Shown: positions 51,622 through 60,538 of the stretch, piece by piece
Position numbering within the stretch: the stretch's first letter is position 1
Layout of the letters: every line of letters starts with the position of its first letter
DNA from: Virgibacillus_R byunsanensis
GTDB taxonomy: Bacteria > Bacillota > Bacilli > Bacillales > Amphibacillaceae
Direction of reading: 5' to 3'
Assembly: GCF_042675965.1 (NCBI RefSeq)
Contig: NZ_JBHTKJ010000011.1
Location: forward strand, 22,817-86,816
Length of the DNA stretch: 64,000 nt
Position numbers and translations under genes: made by a program
The notes under the pieces: generated by a model
The model's database searches: none
The model's input: only the letters and a program-made list of their open reading frames with translations
What the model was told of the DNA's origin: nothing

Positions 51622-52089
51622 ATGAGTCCTAAAGTTAAATTAGAAGATATCCTTGAAGGAATGGAATTGCAATCTGAGGAAAGTACGACGTTATGTAACC
51701 TTAAAACTGGAGAAATAGTAAATGTACTTAATGAATTTTTATGGAAAGCAGAAGGCGAAGTAGATTTTGGAGGTTTACCAGACTGGCAGCAAGAGCAAAT
51801 GAAACTGGCATACGACATATTAGAACATGAAGAAAACTATACAGAACTTCCAACAGATTTTGATATTCATGAATATAGTATGATAGAAGATTTCTGTTAT
51901 ACAGTAAAAGATCCTAAGGCACAGGAAATTTTACTAAAAGCAATACATGGAAAAGGGGCATTTAGAAGATTTAAAGAAAATGCATTTAATTTAGAGCTTG
52001 AACAGGATTGGTATTCCTATCGAGATGCGTGCTACAAACAAATTGCGATAGAATTTTGTGAACGAAATAATATGGAGTATGTAGAATAA
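51622..52089 (+). CDS. UPF0158 family protein
   Basis: A 155-residue acidic protein that matches UPF0158 in layout (LPTDFDIHEYSMIEDFCYTV, KGAFRRFKENAFNLELEQDWYSYRD given as landmarks GAFRRFKE and WYSYRDACYKQIA). The family is widespread and unexplained. The ATG follows GGAGGTAAG, and the next gene starts 15 bases after its stop, so they may be co-transcribed. Confidence 0.8.
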   Translation: MSPKVKLEDILEGMELQSEESTTLCNLKTGEIVNVLNEFLWKAEGEVDFGGLPDWQQEQMKLAYDILEHEENYTELPTDFDIHEYSMIEDFCYTVKDPKAQEILLKAIHGKGAFRRFKENAFNLELEQDWYSYRDACYKQIAIEFCERNNMEYVE

Positions 52090-52104
52090 AAAGAAGGGTG
52101 TTAG

Positions 52105-52494
52105 ATGAGCAAGAAAAAAGTCGAACAAAAAGTCCGTCAACATGCAACAGAATTAATGAAAGAAAAAGGATATATTAGCCCGGTTGATCTCCTCGTTAAA
52201 ATGGAAAGGCTCACACCAAAGCAAGTAAAAGATTGGCGATTCAAGAAAATCCCCTATTTAGAACGGGTAGCAGTTGGAAATCTAGGAAAACTGAATCACG
52301 CACTGAACATGTTAAAGAAGTTTGCAAAGGAACAAAACTTGAAACCATCCCTTACTGTTTATAAATCATGGGGAAAAGGGCCGAAAAAGCCTCTTCGGTT
52401 TTCTAAATCAGGCAATCCTTATATGGAAGAAGTGTATTCAACCCATTATGTACGTGTGAAGAGTCAAAAGAGTAATAAGGATCGTAAAACATAG
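52105..52494 (+). CDS. Uncharacterised basic protein (129 aa)
   Basis: A lysine-rich 129-residue protein with RQHATELMKEKGYISPVDLL, a central DWRFKKIPYLERVAVGN that resembles DNA- or RNA-binding proteins, and a C-terminal YSTHYVR. Similar proteins occur in Bacilli, but I know of no function. It has a good ribosome site (AAGAAGGGTG). Confidence 0.6.
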   Translation: MSKKKVEQKVRQHATELMKEKGYISPVDLLVKMERLTPKQVKDWRFKKIPYLERVAVGNLGKLNHALNMLKKFAKEQNLKPSLTVYKSWGKGPKKPLRFSKSGNPYMEEVYSTHYVRVKSQKSNKDRKT

Positions 52495-52690
52495 TATAGA
52501 TAAAGCATTGAAGATTGGAAGAAAATGCTTCATTGGTTAGGAGATCAAGTAGTTACAGATATTATGGAGCTAGATAAGATAACATGACTCGCATCTGGCC
52601 ATAAAAAAACGATATCAGATACATTAAGATCAGAAAAGTTTTTTCGAAGCAAATACATATAGAAAATAATCCAAAGGGGGAATGAAGAAT

Positions 52691-53201
52691 ATGTCTAAAG
52701 TTACTAAACTTAAAATCCCTGAATTGAAAAGAAATTTAAAGGAATATGATCAAAAAGAGCTTATCAACTTAGTTTCCGAGTTATACAAACTAAATGATAA
52801 TGTGCAACAATATTTATCTGTAAAATTTTTAGGTGAGGAAACCACCAATGATTTGTTTAAGAATTCCCAGAAAGAAATAGAAGATGAATTTTTCCCGGAC
52901 AGAGGATTTGGGAAGATGCGTTTGGCCAAGGCAAGAAGTTCAATTAGCAACTTTAATGTTAGTTTATGTAGAGGTAGGGACGGAATTCACAAACACATAT
53001 GGAGATATTGATGGAAGGTTTTATAACAGTATGCTCTCCATGTACGATAAAGTAATAACAGAATGTGAAAAAGACGAAAAACTATTTCACGAATTCAAGG
53101 ATCGGCTATATTCCGTAGTTGTTGATTCAGGCGGTATTGGCTGGGGATATCATGATGGGCTAGCAGAACTTTATTATTCGATTAGTTGGCTGGGGGAGTA
53201 G
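52691..53201 (+). pseudogene. DUF6155 family gene with a frameshift
   Basis: Codons from ATG 52691 read as the N-terminal half of DUF6155 (KIPELKRNLKEYDQKELINL, FFPDRGFGKMRLAKARSSIS) until about 52950. The second half (LMLVYVEVGTEFTNTYGDID, GGIGWGYHDGLAELYY) continues in another frame to the TAG at 53201. A change of frame, possibly with a small deletion of about ten codons between SSIS and LMLVYVE, separates them. The ATG at 52682 is too near the ribosome site. Confidence 0.75.
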
Positions 53202-53365
53202 GTGAACTATTTCCTCTAGATAATACAAGTGAAATATTACTATTATTATTGACGATTATAAATGTCATGATTTATAATTATCTTAACCTTTCCACTATTC
53301 CCCTATTTCTATTTTGTTTGTTTTCCTATTCCATGTATTGTTAAACATTATAGGAGGATAAATAA

Positions 53366-54226
53366 ATGACAAACCCTAGATGGTCCGCTTACGAGAGTGG
53401 ACAAGCCAAAGTTTATGATAATGAAAAAAAGGTCGAAGTGAAAATGTGGGTGCATAAGTTTTCACATCCTGATGAACACAAGGAATATATAGAGAAGCTT
53501 AAAATAAGTTCAGAATTTGACATGCGATATCGTGGACTTGTTTTATTTTATGGTGATGATTTGATTACTTACAAATTGAAACACAGAACAAGTAAACGGG
53601 TTAATGAATTTCTTCGTATTTTCTCAAAGTATCTTACTGATCATCTAGAAGATAATTGTCCCTCATCTTGGAAAGAATGCCAGCCCTCATTCTGGGAAGA
53701 ATTTATTTTTGCTTGTTATCCCCACTATATGCAAATTTCCATCAAACAAAGAGAATCCGATATTTTTCTTGCGCAATTAAAGAAATTTGTCTATTGGCTT
53801 GATCAGCGTTCGGGATGTTCGTGGTATGAAGTTGTAGAAAAATATGCAGAGGAGGCCTTATCTGAACTTCGTGCTTCGGAACAAGTACTCAATAATCTTC
53901 TATTATATTCATTTCCTCACCTAAACACCAAAAGTTGGAATCCAACACAGGATATGACCAGAATTGAAAATAATCTAAAGACTTGTAATGAAACTATTAA
54001 TAGCATTTTTGAAGTTAAACATTTAGCTGATAATATAGTTACTGTATGTGATATAGATTCCACACAAACATACCAAATAGTAAATTTTCCTGTGAAAAAA
54101 CTTCTACCTGGATATCTCCTCGATGGCTCAATGGGTAAAATGCATGATGACATTTATTGGACCTGGCATTTCACGGAAGGCATTTATCCTCAAAAAGCTA
54201 AAAAGTATATTCGTTTTATTGATTAA
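53366..54226 (+). CDS. Uncharacterised protein (286 aa)
   Basis: A soluble 286-residue protein with many aromatic residues (FWEEFIFACYPHYMQ, KKFVYWLDQRSGCSWYEVVEKYAEE) and no signal or membrane segment. A ribosome site (AGGAGGATAA) precedes the ATG. The C-terminal third (VCDIDSTQTYQIVNFPVKK, LLDGSMGKMHDDIYW) looks like a small beta domain. I do not recognise the family. It lies in the accessory zone after the hsd operon. Confidence 0.65.
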   Translation: MTNPRWSAYESGQAKVYDNEKKVEVKMWVHKFSHPDEHKEYIEKLKISSEFDMRYRGLVLFYGDDLITYKLKHRTSKRVNEFLRIFSKYLTDHLEDNCPSSWKECQPSFWEEFIFACYPHYMQISIKQRESDIFLAQLKKFVYWLDQRSGCSWYEVVEKYAEEALSELRASEQVLNNLLLYSFPHLNTKSWNPTQDMTRIENNLKTCNETINSIFEVKHLADNIVTVCDIDSTQTYQIVNFPVKKLLPGYLLDGSMGKMHDDIYWTWHFTEGIYPQKAKKYIRFID

Positions 54227-54448
54227 GAACTTCGTCACTGATGGATTTATCGAAAAAGACAATTTCATAGAGTGAATTATCAAAACAGAAATAGTAAAAT
54301 ATAGACTATACATGCTTTGACAGAGACGCAAAATAGTATCAGGGGATAGTCTCAGGTTAGGGCATTGCAGACATATAGTGAAACTTTAATGGAAGTAATT
54401 CGTAAATAAAGTAGAAGATCCTATTCCATATGGTGAGGAGGCTACACG

Positions 54449-54646
54449 TTGCCTTTATGGATTTTTATTTTAATCGTTTTCGGTGGATTGCTATTGATGG
54501 GCGTGGTTGTTGATGTAATAGCAAAAAGAAAAGGAAAGAAATTAAACCTTGAAAAAGAGAAGAAAGATAGTAGCACATCCGAAAGAGTATATGGAGAAAG
54601 CTTTAAACATGAGATCAAACAAAATATGCACCGAAACCATTTTTAG
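54449..54646 (+). CDS. Small single-helix membrane protein (65 aa)
   Basis: A TTG start at 54449 is supported by TGAGGAGG nine bases upstream. The first 22 residues form one hydrophobic helix; the rest is very basic and polar (AKRKGKKLNLEKEKK). No family is recognised. Its stop codon touches copy 5 of the hairpin repeat. Confidence 0.6.
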   Translation: MPLWIFILIVFGGLLLMGVVVDVIAKRKGKKLNLEKEKKDSSTSERVYGESFKHEIKQNMHRNHF

Positions 54647-54735
54647 GTAGATAAGAAAGTATAAAATTTTCTTATCTACATAAGTGTAACTAAGGCTTCC
54701 GCCATTAAGGCTTGGCGATAAGCCAAGTTTTCTAG
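54645..54735. repeat. Dispersed hairpin repeat, copy 5
   Basis: Full-length copy: AGGTAGATAAGAAAGTATAAAA with CTTATCTACATAAGTGTAACTAAGGC, then CTTGGCGATAAGCCAAGTTTTCTAG. It begins at the stop codon of the preceding small gene. Confidence 0.8.
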
Positions 54736-54751
54736 TAAGATTAATAAACAG

Positions 54752-54796
54752 GGACAGTTTTCGAGTATATATAATCGAAAAACTGTCTTTTTTTTA
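54752..54796 (+). terminator. Rho-independent terminator
   Basis: GACAGTTTTCGA and TCGAAAAACTGTC pair with one bulge and run into eight T residues. Confidence 0.82.
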
Positions 54797-54876
54797 TAAG
54801 CTTGTGTAATGAAAGCCGTAGACAAGCAATAAACTTTAATATAATTCATTAACAATAACAGATCCAGAGGTGCATT

Positions 54877-55479
54877 ATGAATCTCAAATTTATCATTATA
54901 GTAGTAGGCATTATAACGGTGATCGTTATAGGATTGAACGTAATTAACAACACCATTCTCTTTGAGGATTCTGTGGATGAAGAAGAAATCAATTTAGAAG
55001 CAGACAATGGTCTGACTCCGGAATATCTTATGGATTATTTATCGGAAAACAACTTTAACATCTCTCCAGTCTCCTCTAAAGAGAATTATGATGTATATGC
55101 TGCAAAGCGATATGTAGGAGATATTGATGTAACCGTTCAAGTGGATGTTTATTATGACCGAGAGCGCGATAAAGTTTTGCTGATCAAATCTACAATTGAT
55201 GGTAGTTATTATGAAGATTACGATAACCCGCAAGTTGTCGAGCAAATGGTAACAGAAATTACAAAGGAATATTTAGAAGCATTAATCTCGTTTCCCTATA
55301 ATAGTTCGGAGCCTGAGAGAGCAAGAGATTGGTTAGAAACACATGTTGCTAGTGCATATAACGACTCGAATGAAATGAGTGTGGATATTGGACTTGCAAC
55401 TATTCACCTGTCTGGAAGTTCTCTAGTCCGTGTTATGGAAATGGATTTCGAAGTAGATAAATTACAGGAAGACCTATAA
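54877..55479 (+). CDS. Uncharacterised membrane-anchored protein (200 aa)
   Basis: One N-terminal hydrophobic helix (residues about 4-24) is followed by an acidic extracellular domain of about 170 residues (VDEEEINLEADNG, DVTVQVDVYYDRERDKVLL). It has no lipobox, so the helix should act as an anchor. No known domain is recognised. A terminator shared with the convergent gene follows. Confidence 0.65.
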   Translation: MNLKFIIIVVGIITVIVIGLNVINNTILFEDSVDEEEINLEADNGLTPEYLMDYLSENNFNISPVSSKENYDVYAAKRYVGDIDVTVQVDVYYDRERDKVLLIKSTIDGSYYEDYDNPQVVEQMVTEITKEYLEALISFPYNSSEPERARDWLETHVASAYNDSNEMSVDIGLATIHLSGSSLVRVMEMDFEVDKLQEDL

Positions 55480-55483
55480 TAAA

Positions 55484-55512
55484 AAATGCGCACTTCCCTT
55501 AGTGCGCATTTC
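55484..55512. terminator. Bidirectional terminator
   Basis: AAATGCGCACT and AGTGCGCATTT pair perfectly over 11 bases around TCCCTT, between convergent genes. Confidence 0.85.
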
Positions 55513-55522
55513 CCATTCCAAT

Positions 55523-55909
55523 TTAATGCGTTGTGCGGTTTTCATAAAAATCATACGTATCCATTGCCAGGGTAACACCTTGAGCAAAGGCGGCACCTCC
55601 ACCAAGTGCTGCACTAATAGCGATGGATTCCATAATTTCTTCCTCAGATGCTCCGTGTTCGACTGCTCCTTTAGTATGATACATGATACAATATTCATCC
55701 TGAGCATAAATACTGATTCCCAGAGCCATTAGCTGTTTTTCCTTTTTGCCTATTGCGCCTTCATGAAAGCAAGCCTCTGTAAAATCAAAATAGCCTTGTG
55801 TCATTTTAGGTAGTTGTTTTTGAAAACGTGAACTTCCTTCCTTATAGTCAAGTATGGATTGATCAAAATAATTAGCTGGTTCTTCTGCATGTGTTTCCTC
55901 CATGTCCAT
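55523..55909 (-). CDS. Carboxymuconolactone decarboxylase family protein (AhpD-like)
   Basis: A 128-residue helical protein of the CMD family. The usual redox pair region appears as ISIYAQDEYCIMYHTKGAVEHG, where a CxxxH-type arrangement (C-IMY-H) replaces the CxxC of AhpD; the following GASEEEIMESIAISAALGGGAAFA is the family core. It could be a peroxidase-type antioxidant or a small decarboxylase-fold enzyme. The double-cysteine reductase chemistry of AhpD is not expected. Confidence 0.82.
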   Translation of the reverse strand: MDMEETHAEEPANYFDQSILDYKEGSSRFQKQLPKMTQGYFDFTEACFHEGAIGKKEKQLMALGISIYAQDEYCIMYHTKGAVEHGASEEEIMESIAISAALGGGAAFAQGVTLAMDTYDFYENRTTH

Positions 55910-56141
55910 TCACTCCAATACAATAGTTTTGCTACATTTAATATCTTTTATAAAGATGGGAAAAGTATACATAGAAACGTATTACCGCCTCGGAATAATT
56001 GACGAATATTTCGAACAACACTATAATGAAAAACTATGTGACATAAATTGAGCGAGATGGTTGTTTTTTCATCCAACAGTCTGTAATAAACATGATTAAC
56101 AAGTTATAGACACTTGCTCCTAAAATATTAGGAGGAAAAGA

Positions 56142-57695
56142 GTGAAACATAGCAAAGAGGTAAAGACAGATTGGACAGTATTTGCAGTAAGCGGCGGATT
56201 TCTAGTTTTATTTATTATTTTATCGTTTTATGATAGTGAAATGGTAGGAGAATGGATTAACACATTATTTGGTTATTCCGCTGATTACTTTGGAGCATAT
56301 TGGCAGTTATTATTATTTGGAAACTTTGCAGTTGGAATATACTTAGCATTTTCAAAGTATGGAAAGGTTCGATTAGGGAATCAAGCTAAACCTAAATACA
56401 GCTACTATCGATGGGTTGCCATGATTCTAGTTACACTGCTTGCAAGTGGTGGTGTATTTTGGGCAGCGGCTGAACCGATGTATCATTACATGGATACCCC
56501 GCCATTATTTGGAGGCGGTGAATTTAATAATATATCAGCTGCTTTTGCACAAGCATTTATGCATTGGGGATTTCTGGCATGGGCCATATTAGGAACGTTA
56601 GCTACTATTGTCATGATGTATGTGCATTACAGTAAAGGATACCCAATGCGCCCAAGAGCATTGCTCTATCCGATATTTGGTGAAAAAATATACAAAAAAA
56701 GTGTCCTTGGTTCTGCAGCAGACATTGTTTCTATTATAGCAACAGCAGCGGGAACGCTCGGGCCACTAGGTTTTTTAGGATTACAGATTTCTTATGGTCT
56801 TAATCATTTATTTAATGTTCCTAATACCGTAACAGTAAGTATTATGGTTGTCGTAGTTCTCGTCATAATTGCAGCTATTTCTGCTGCTACAGGGGTGGAT
56901 AGAGGAATCCTTCTACTTAGTCGTTTAAATGTCGGAATGACAATAGTATTAGGGCTTATTTTGCTGATTGTCGGCCCAACATTCTTTATTATTGATGCGT
57001 TTGTTGGGGGATCTGGTGTTCATTTACAAAACTTCTTCACCATGAATTTTTTCCGTGGAGACAGCGCTTGGCTTAGTTATTGGACGGTATTTTTCTGGGG
57101 TTGGTTTATCGGATATGGTCCGATGCTGATTATATTTATAAGCCGTATTTCACGCGGACGTACTATTCGAGAATTAATTATTGCAGTATCTATTGTTGCA
57201 CCACTTGTAAGTAACTTTTGGTTTTCCATTGTTGGTGGAACAGGTGTATTCTTTGAAATGGAGAAACCAGGGTCTATTTCCACAGCCTTAAATGACGCTG
57301 GTATGCCTGCGGCAGTAATGGCCATTATGGATCAACTTCCACTGGGTACTATTTTTGCCCTAGCATTTCTAACTGTATCCATAATATTTGTTGCCACAAC
57401 TACAGACACCATGTCATATACAATAGCGGTAACATTAACAGGTAATGATCATCCAGAACGATGGTTACGTGTGTTCTGGGCATTAATCTTCGGTGCTACA
57501 ACTATGGTGATTCTAACTATTGGAGAGGGAAGTATTACTGCCATTCAAAATTCGATCGTGATAACAGCCGTTCCAGTATCATTTTTATTACTGCCACCGT
57601 TATGGAACGCTCCAAAGATAGCAAGGAAAATGGCGCTTGACCAAAGACTCGTTTGGAAAAGACCAAGAAGAAATTCAGATTACTTTGATGAATAA
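56142..57695 (+). CDS. BCCT family transporter
   Basis: A 517-residue carrier with twelve helices and the BCCT signature GWFIGYGPMLIIFISRISRGRTIRE (landmarks GWFIGYGP and ISRGRTIRE) in the eighth-helix region. Family members take up betaine, choline, carnitine or ectoine with sodium. The GTG start at 56142 follows AGGAGGA. In this protein the tryptophan box of betaine carriers is not fully conserved to my eye, so the substrate is open. Confidence 0.88.
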   Translation: MKHSKEVKTDWTVFAVSGGFLVLFIILSFYDSEMVGEWINTLFGYSADYFGAYWQLLLFGNFAVGIYLAFSKYGKVRLGNQAKPKYSYYRWVAMILVTLLASGGVFWAAAEPMYHYMDTPPLFGGGEFNNISAAFAQAFMHWGFLAWAILGTLATIVMMYVHYSKGYPMRPRALLYPIFGEKIYKKSVLGSAADIVSIIATAAGTLGPLGFLGLQISYGLNHLFNVPNTVTVSIMVVVVLVIIAAISAATGVDRGILLLSRLNVGMTIVLGLILLIVGPTFFIIDAFVGGSGVHLQNFFTMNFFRGDSAWLSYWTVFFWGWFIGYGPMLIIFISRISRGRTIRELIIAVSIVAPLVSNFWFSIVGGTGVFFEMEKPGSISTALNDAGMPAAVMAIMDQLPLGTIFALAFLTVSIIFVATTTDTMSYTIAVTLTGNDHPERWLRVFWALIFGATTMVILTIGEGSITAIQNSIVITAVPVSFLLLPPLWNAPKIARKMALDQRLVWKRPRRNSDYFDE

Positions 57696-57699
57696 AAGG

Positions 57700-57732
57700 A
57701 AATGGAGTACCAAATTGGTACTCCATTTTGTG
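57700..57732 (+). terminator. Terminator of the BCCT gene
   Basis: AAATGGAGTACC and GGTACTCCATTT pair across AAATT and are followed by TTG. Confidence 0.8.
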
Positions 57733-57744
57733 CGACGGGCAGTC

Positions 57745-58090
57745 GCAACGTTCCACGCTTTTAGCGTGGAACGTTCCTCTTTTATCATCATCAGACAGAA
57801 GACTCCCTCTTCAAGCGCGGGAAGGGCTTTAGCTCAGCGATAAGGGGGAGATGAATGGCGGTTGGCGATAGCCAAAAGTAATCTCATTGTGTTAGGATAA
57901 GAACAAACGTTCCTGTGAAATCATACAATCCAAGAAGCCTAATCTATGGCATTATCGTGAGGTACTGTCAGAAGGAGATGCGGGCAATCGAGAGACCTGT
58001 AGGCGAAACGTACAGACACAAATGGGAGACCATAAAACACAAAGGCGGCGGGGCAGGTTGGCGACGGTCAGGAAACATTTTGGAAACATT
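57745..58090. mobile_element. Non-coding IS200/IS605-like element (possible HEARO-type or PATE element)
   Basis: A perfect 12-bp hairpin AACGTTCCACGC / GCGTGGAACGTT (57748-57776) marks one end. Next comes CTCCCTCTT paired with AAGGGGGAG across a GC-rich loop, then AGATGAATGGCGGTTGGCGATAGCC, reported here as landmarks GATGAATGG and GGCGATAGCC. The 3' half (to about 58085) is G-rich and structured (GGCGGCGGGGCAGG). No coding frame is present. End hairpins of this kind and the GATGAATGGC text are typical of IS200/IS605-superfamily elements; the ncRNA type is a guess. Confidence 0.5.
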
Positions 58091-58162
58091 TTAGTTAGAC
58101 CAATCCATATAAATTATCCTTATTTTTTGGTATACTAAACGGTAACTAAGGAGGCGTCTCTG

Positions 58163-58981
58163 TTGAGTGATACCAAACAATTACAAAAAGAAGCCATGCA
58201 CATGTTGAAGCTTACAAGTAGAACATTTTATATTCCTATAAACCTGTTAAAGCCTACCTTGAAAAAAACGGTAGCTTCAGCTTATTTATGCATGCGTGCT
58301 ATCGACGAAATTGAAGATCATGAACAAATAGAACCTGAAGCGAAGGAGCGTTTATTACGTTCAACTAGTTTACTTTTGAAAAGGGATTTTGATGAGATAG
58401 CATATCGTGAATTGTTGCAACCATATGAATCACTATTACCAGAGGTCACAATGCGCTTAGGTGACTGGATTAGAATTTGTCCATCAGGTATTGTCGATAA
58501 GGTAAAAGATTCTACAAGTATTATGGCAGGTGGAATGGCAGATTGGGTCGAAAAAGATTGGCATATAAAAAGTAAAGAAGATTTGGATGACTATACGTAT
58601 TACGTGGCTGGTTTAGTAGGAGTCATGCTATCAGATATATGGTATTGGTATGATGGAACTCAAACAGATCGTGAACTTGCTATTGGCTATGGACGAGGAT
58701 TACAGGCGGTAAACATTTTGCGCAATCAAGGAGAAGATCATGAACGTGGGGTACGATTTATACCGGATGGTTGGGGCACCGACGACATGTTTAGCTATAC
58801 AGAAAACAATTTAGCCCAAGCCGATGAATATATGAAAGATATTAATACGAAAAATATTATCATGTTTTGTAAAATTCCACTAGCGTTAGCGAAAAGAACA
58901 GTAAAAGCGTTAAAAGATGGAAGGGAAAAAATATCCCGAAATGAAGTCGAAACAATTGTAGAAGAAGTTACAAAAGAGTAA
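58163..58981 (+). CDS. Squalene/phytoene synthase-family protein, YisP-like
   Basis: A 272-residue all-helical protein of the head-to-head prenyl synthase family. The first acidic motif is CMRAIDEIEDHE and the second is LQAVNILRNQGEDHERG, where the usual ILRD is ILRN. Loss of acidic residues in these motifs is a feature of Bacillus YisP, which I recall as a farnesyl diphosphate phosphatase and not a synthase. The TTG start at 58163 has AAGGAGG upstream. It is alone, with a terminator after it. Confidence 0.8.
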   Translation: MSDTKQLQKEAMHMLKLTSRTFYIPINLLKPTLKKTVASAYLCMRAIDEIEDHEQIEPEAKERLLRSTSLLLKRDFDEIAYRELLQPYESLLPEVTMRLGDWIRICPSGIVDKVKDSTSIMAGGMADWVEKDWHIKSKEDLDDYTYYVAGLVGVMLSDIWYWYDGTQTDRELAIGYGRGLQAVNILRNQGEDHERGVRFIPDGWGTDDMFSYTENNLAQADEYMKDINTKNIIMFCKIPLALAKRTVKALKDGREKISRNEVETIVEEVTKE

Positions 58982-58985
58982 AGGT

Positions 58986-59020
58986 AAGCTGCTGTTCCAA
59001 TTTGGAATAGTGGCTTTTTA
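58986..59020 (+). terminator. Terminator of the YisP-like gene
   Basis: An imperfect stem with AAGC/GCTT at the base and TTCCAA/TTGGAA at the top runs into TTTTT. Confidence 0.72.
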
Positions 59021-59038
59021 TATTATTCAAAATTTCTG

Positions 59039-59078
59039 TTGACTCTCACGTTACGTTATACTTTATAGTAACTAGTGA
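59039..59078 (+). promoter_or_regulatory. MerR-type promoter with 19-bp spacer
   Basis: TTGACT (59039-59044) and TATAGT (59064-59069) are 19 bases apart, the long spacing typical of MerR-activated promoters. CTCACGTTACGTTA in the spacer resembles the operator of Mta/TipA-type regulators. Confidence 0.6.
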
Positions 59079-59091
59079 AGGGGGGACACCG

Positions 59092-59832
59092 ATGAAAGTT
59101 AAAGAAGTTGCAGATTTGGTAGGTATTAGTGTGCGCACACTACATCATTATGATCATATTGGGTTATTAACACCAGAAGAAACAACCGAATCTGGATACC
59201 GTATTTATTCGGATCGTGACCTAGAGATGTTACAACAAGTATTATTCTTTAAGGAACTGGGCCTCCCTTTGAAAAAGATAAAAGAAATTATCAATAGTCC
59301 CTCATTTGACAAGAAAGAAGCACTCGAACTACATCGGAAAATGTTATTGGAAAAACGAAGTCGTATGGATAAAATGATTGCGACAATTGATAAAACAATT
59401 CAACACTCGAAAGGAGAAATTAATATCAGTGATAAAGAAAAGTTTGAAGGCTTTGATTTTAGTCATAATCCGTATGAGCAAGAAGCACGTGCACGTTTTG
59501 GTGACAAGGCAGTGGGTGAGTCTAATTCAAAATTAGGCAAGATGTCTAAGGAGCAAATAAAGTCAATGGGCGCAGACTTTGATGCTATTTATAAAGACTT
59601 AGCGGCCATCCGACATCAAGCACCTGAATCTGATGAGGCGCAAGCTGCTATAAAAGTATGGTATGACTATTTGAACAAAATTGGTAGTTACTCACTTGAT
59701 GCATTTAAAGGACTTGGCCAAATGTATGTGGAAGATGAACGGTTTACGAAAAATATTGATAAATATGGTGAAGGATTAGCGGTATTTATGCGCGATTCGA
59801 TGGCAGTTTATGCTGATGAAAATCGTGAGTAA
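59092..59832 (+). CDS. MerR family regulator with TipAS antibiotic-recognition domain
   Basis: A 246-residue protein: N-terminal MerR helix-turn-helix (VKEVADLVGISVRTLHHYDHIG), a coiled-coil dimer helix (about residues 75-115) and a C-terminal helical TipAS domain (KMSKEQIKSMGADFDAIYKDLA, LDAFKGLGQMYVEDERFTKNID, given as landmarks). TipAS domains trap diverse hydrophobic drugs. The long-spacer promoter upstream suggests autoactivation. Similar to B. subtilis Mta; target genes besides itself are not evident nearby, apart from the DHA2 exporter 2 kb away, which is inference. Confidence 0.9.
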   Translation: MKVKEVADLVGISVRTLHHYDHIGLLTPEETTESGYRIYSDRDLEMLQQVLFFKELGLPLKKIKEIINSPSFDKKEALELHRKMLLEKRSRMDKMIATIDKTIQHSKGEINISDKEKFEGFDFSHNPYEQEARARFGDKAVGESNSKLGKMSKEQIKSMGADFDAIYKDLAAIRHQAPESDEAQAAIKVWYDYLNKIGSYSLDAFKGLGQMYVEDERFTKNIDKYGEGLAVFMRDSMAVYADENRE

Positions 59833-59837
59833 CAAAA

Positions 59838-59876
59838 AAAGGCTCTATGTCCTGTAGCTGGATATGGAGCCTTTGA
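59838..59876. terminator. Bidirectional terminator overlapping the end of the DUF1801 gene
   Basis: AAAGGCTCTATGTCC and GGATATGGAGCCTTT pair around a short loop between convergent genes. Confidence 0.75.
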
Positions 59877-60168
59877 AATTTATTAATTCTTCTCGTTTTG
59901 TGTCACCTGTTGCAAAATATAAACTGATTTTTGATTTTCGAGGTGAAAATCCAACTAACGGTGCATCACCTTCATGACCAGATGCGTATTTATAATGATA
60001 TGAACCAAACCCAATAATGCTTGGCCCCCACATTTTTGCAGTGTAACCTGTCGTTTCAGTGAAAATATCTAATAGTTTATAAGCGTCTTCTCGTTTTTTT
60101 GAGCTTTCGACATGTTCAATAAACTCGATGGCACTATTATCGGTTTCCATTGTTTTTAGCTCGTACAT
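59845..60168 (-). CDS. DUF1801 family protein, C-terminus truncated
   Basis: A 107-residue protein that matches DUF1801/YdhG at its start (VESSKKREDAYKLLDIFTE, MWGPSIIGFGSYHYKYASG) up to ISLYFA. Family members then continue for about 40 residues ending in an LIxxS pattern; here the frame stops early and its last nine residues (KGSISSYRT) are encoded by the terminator hairpin. It is probably a broken gene that could still be translated. Confidence 0.7.
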   Translation of the reverse strand: MYELKTMETDNSAIEFIEHVESSKKREDAYKLLDIFTETTGYTAKMWGPSIIGFGSYHYKYASGHEGDAPLVGFSPRKSKISLYFATGDTKREELINFKGSISSYRT

Positions 60169-60292
60169 TTGTAACTCTCCTCCTTTATATCTGAAGTCAG
60201 GACTGAACTTTAGCTTGTCCTCATAATAACATGTAATTCCAAATAATTCCTAAAAGGAGAGAGGAATGCAGGGTGCATCCCTCTCACTAAGT

Positions 60293-60484
60293 TCATTTGC
60301 CAAGCAATGCTTTGACACCAAGATGCAAGAGGGCTATAGCAAATATAATGATTGCTATTCCTCCTACGATATCAAAGAAGTTGACTATACCACTACTAAC
60401 AACAGATGAAGCTGGAATTCTAGTCAATGCAAAGCCGGCTAAAATACATGATAAATACAATAAAACGGTTTGATTCATCATCAA
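60293..60484 (-). CDS. Small two-helix membrane protein (63 aa)
   Basis: Two hydrophobic helices (about residues 6-23 and 35-58) and a short basic end. A very strong ribosome site (GAAGGAGGGA on the minus strand) precedes three consecutive ATG codons, so translation should be efficient. No family is recognised. Confidence 0.6.
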   Translation of the reverse strand: MMMNQTVLLYLSCILAGFALTRIPASSVVSSGIVNFFDIVGGIAIIIFAIALLHLGVKALLGK

Positions 60485-60538
60485 TCCCTCCTTCTAAAAA
60501 CATTATGAAGTAAGAAGGGGTTATGGCTATTTATAGTA

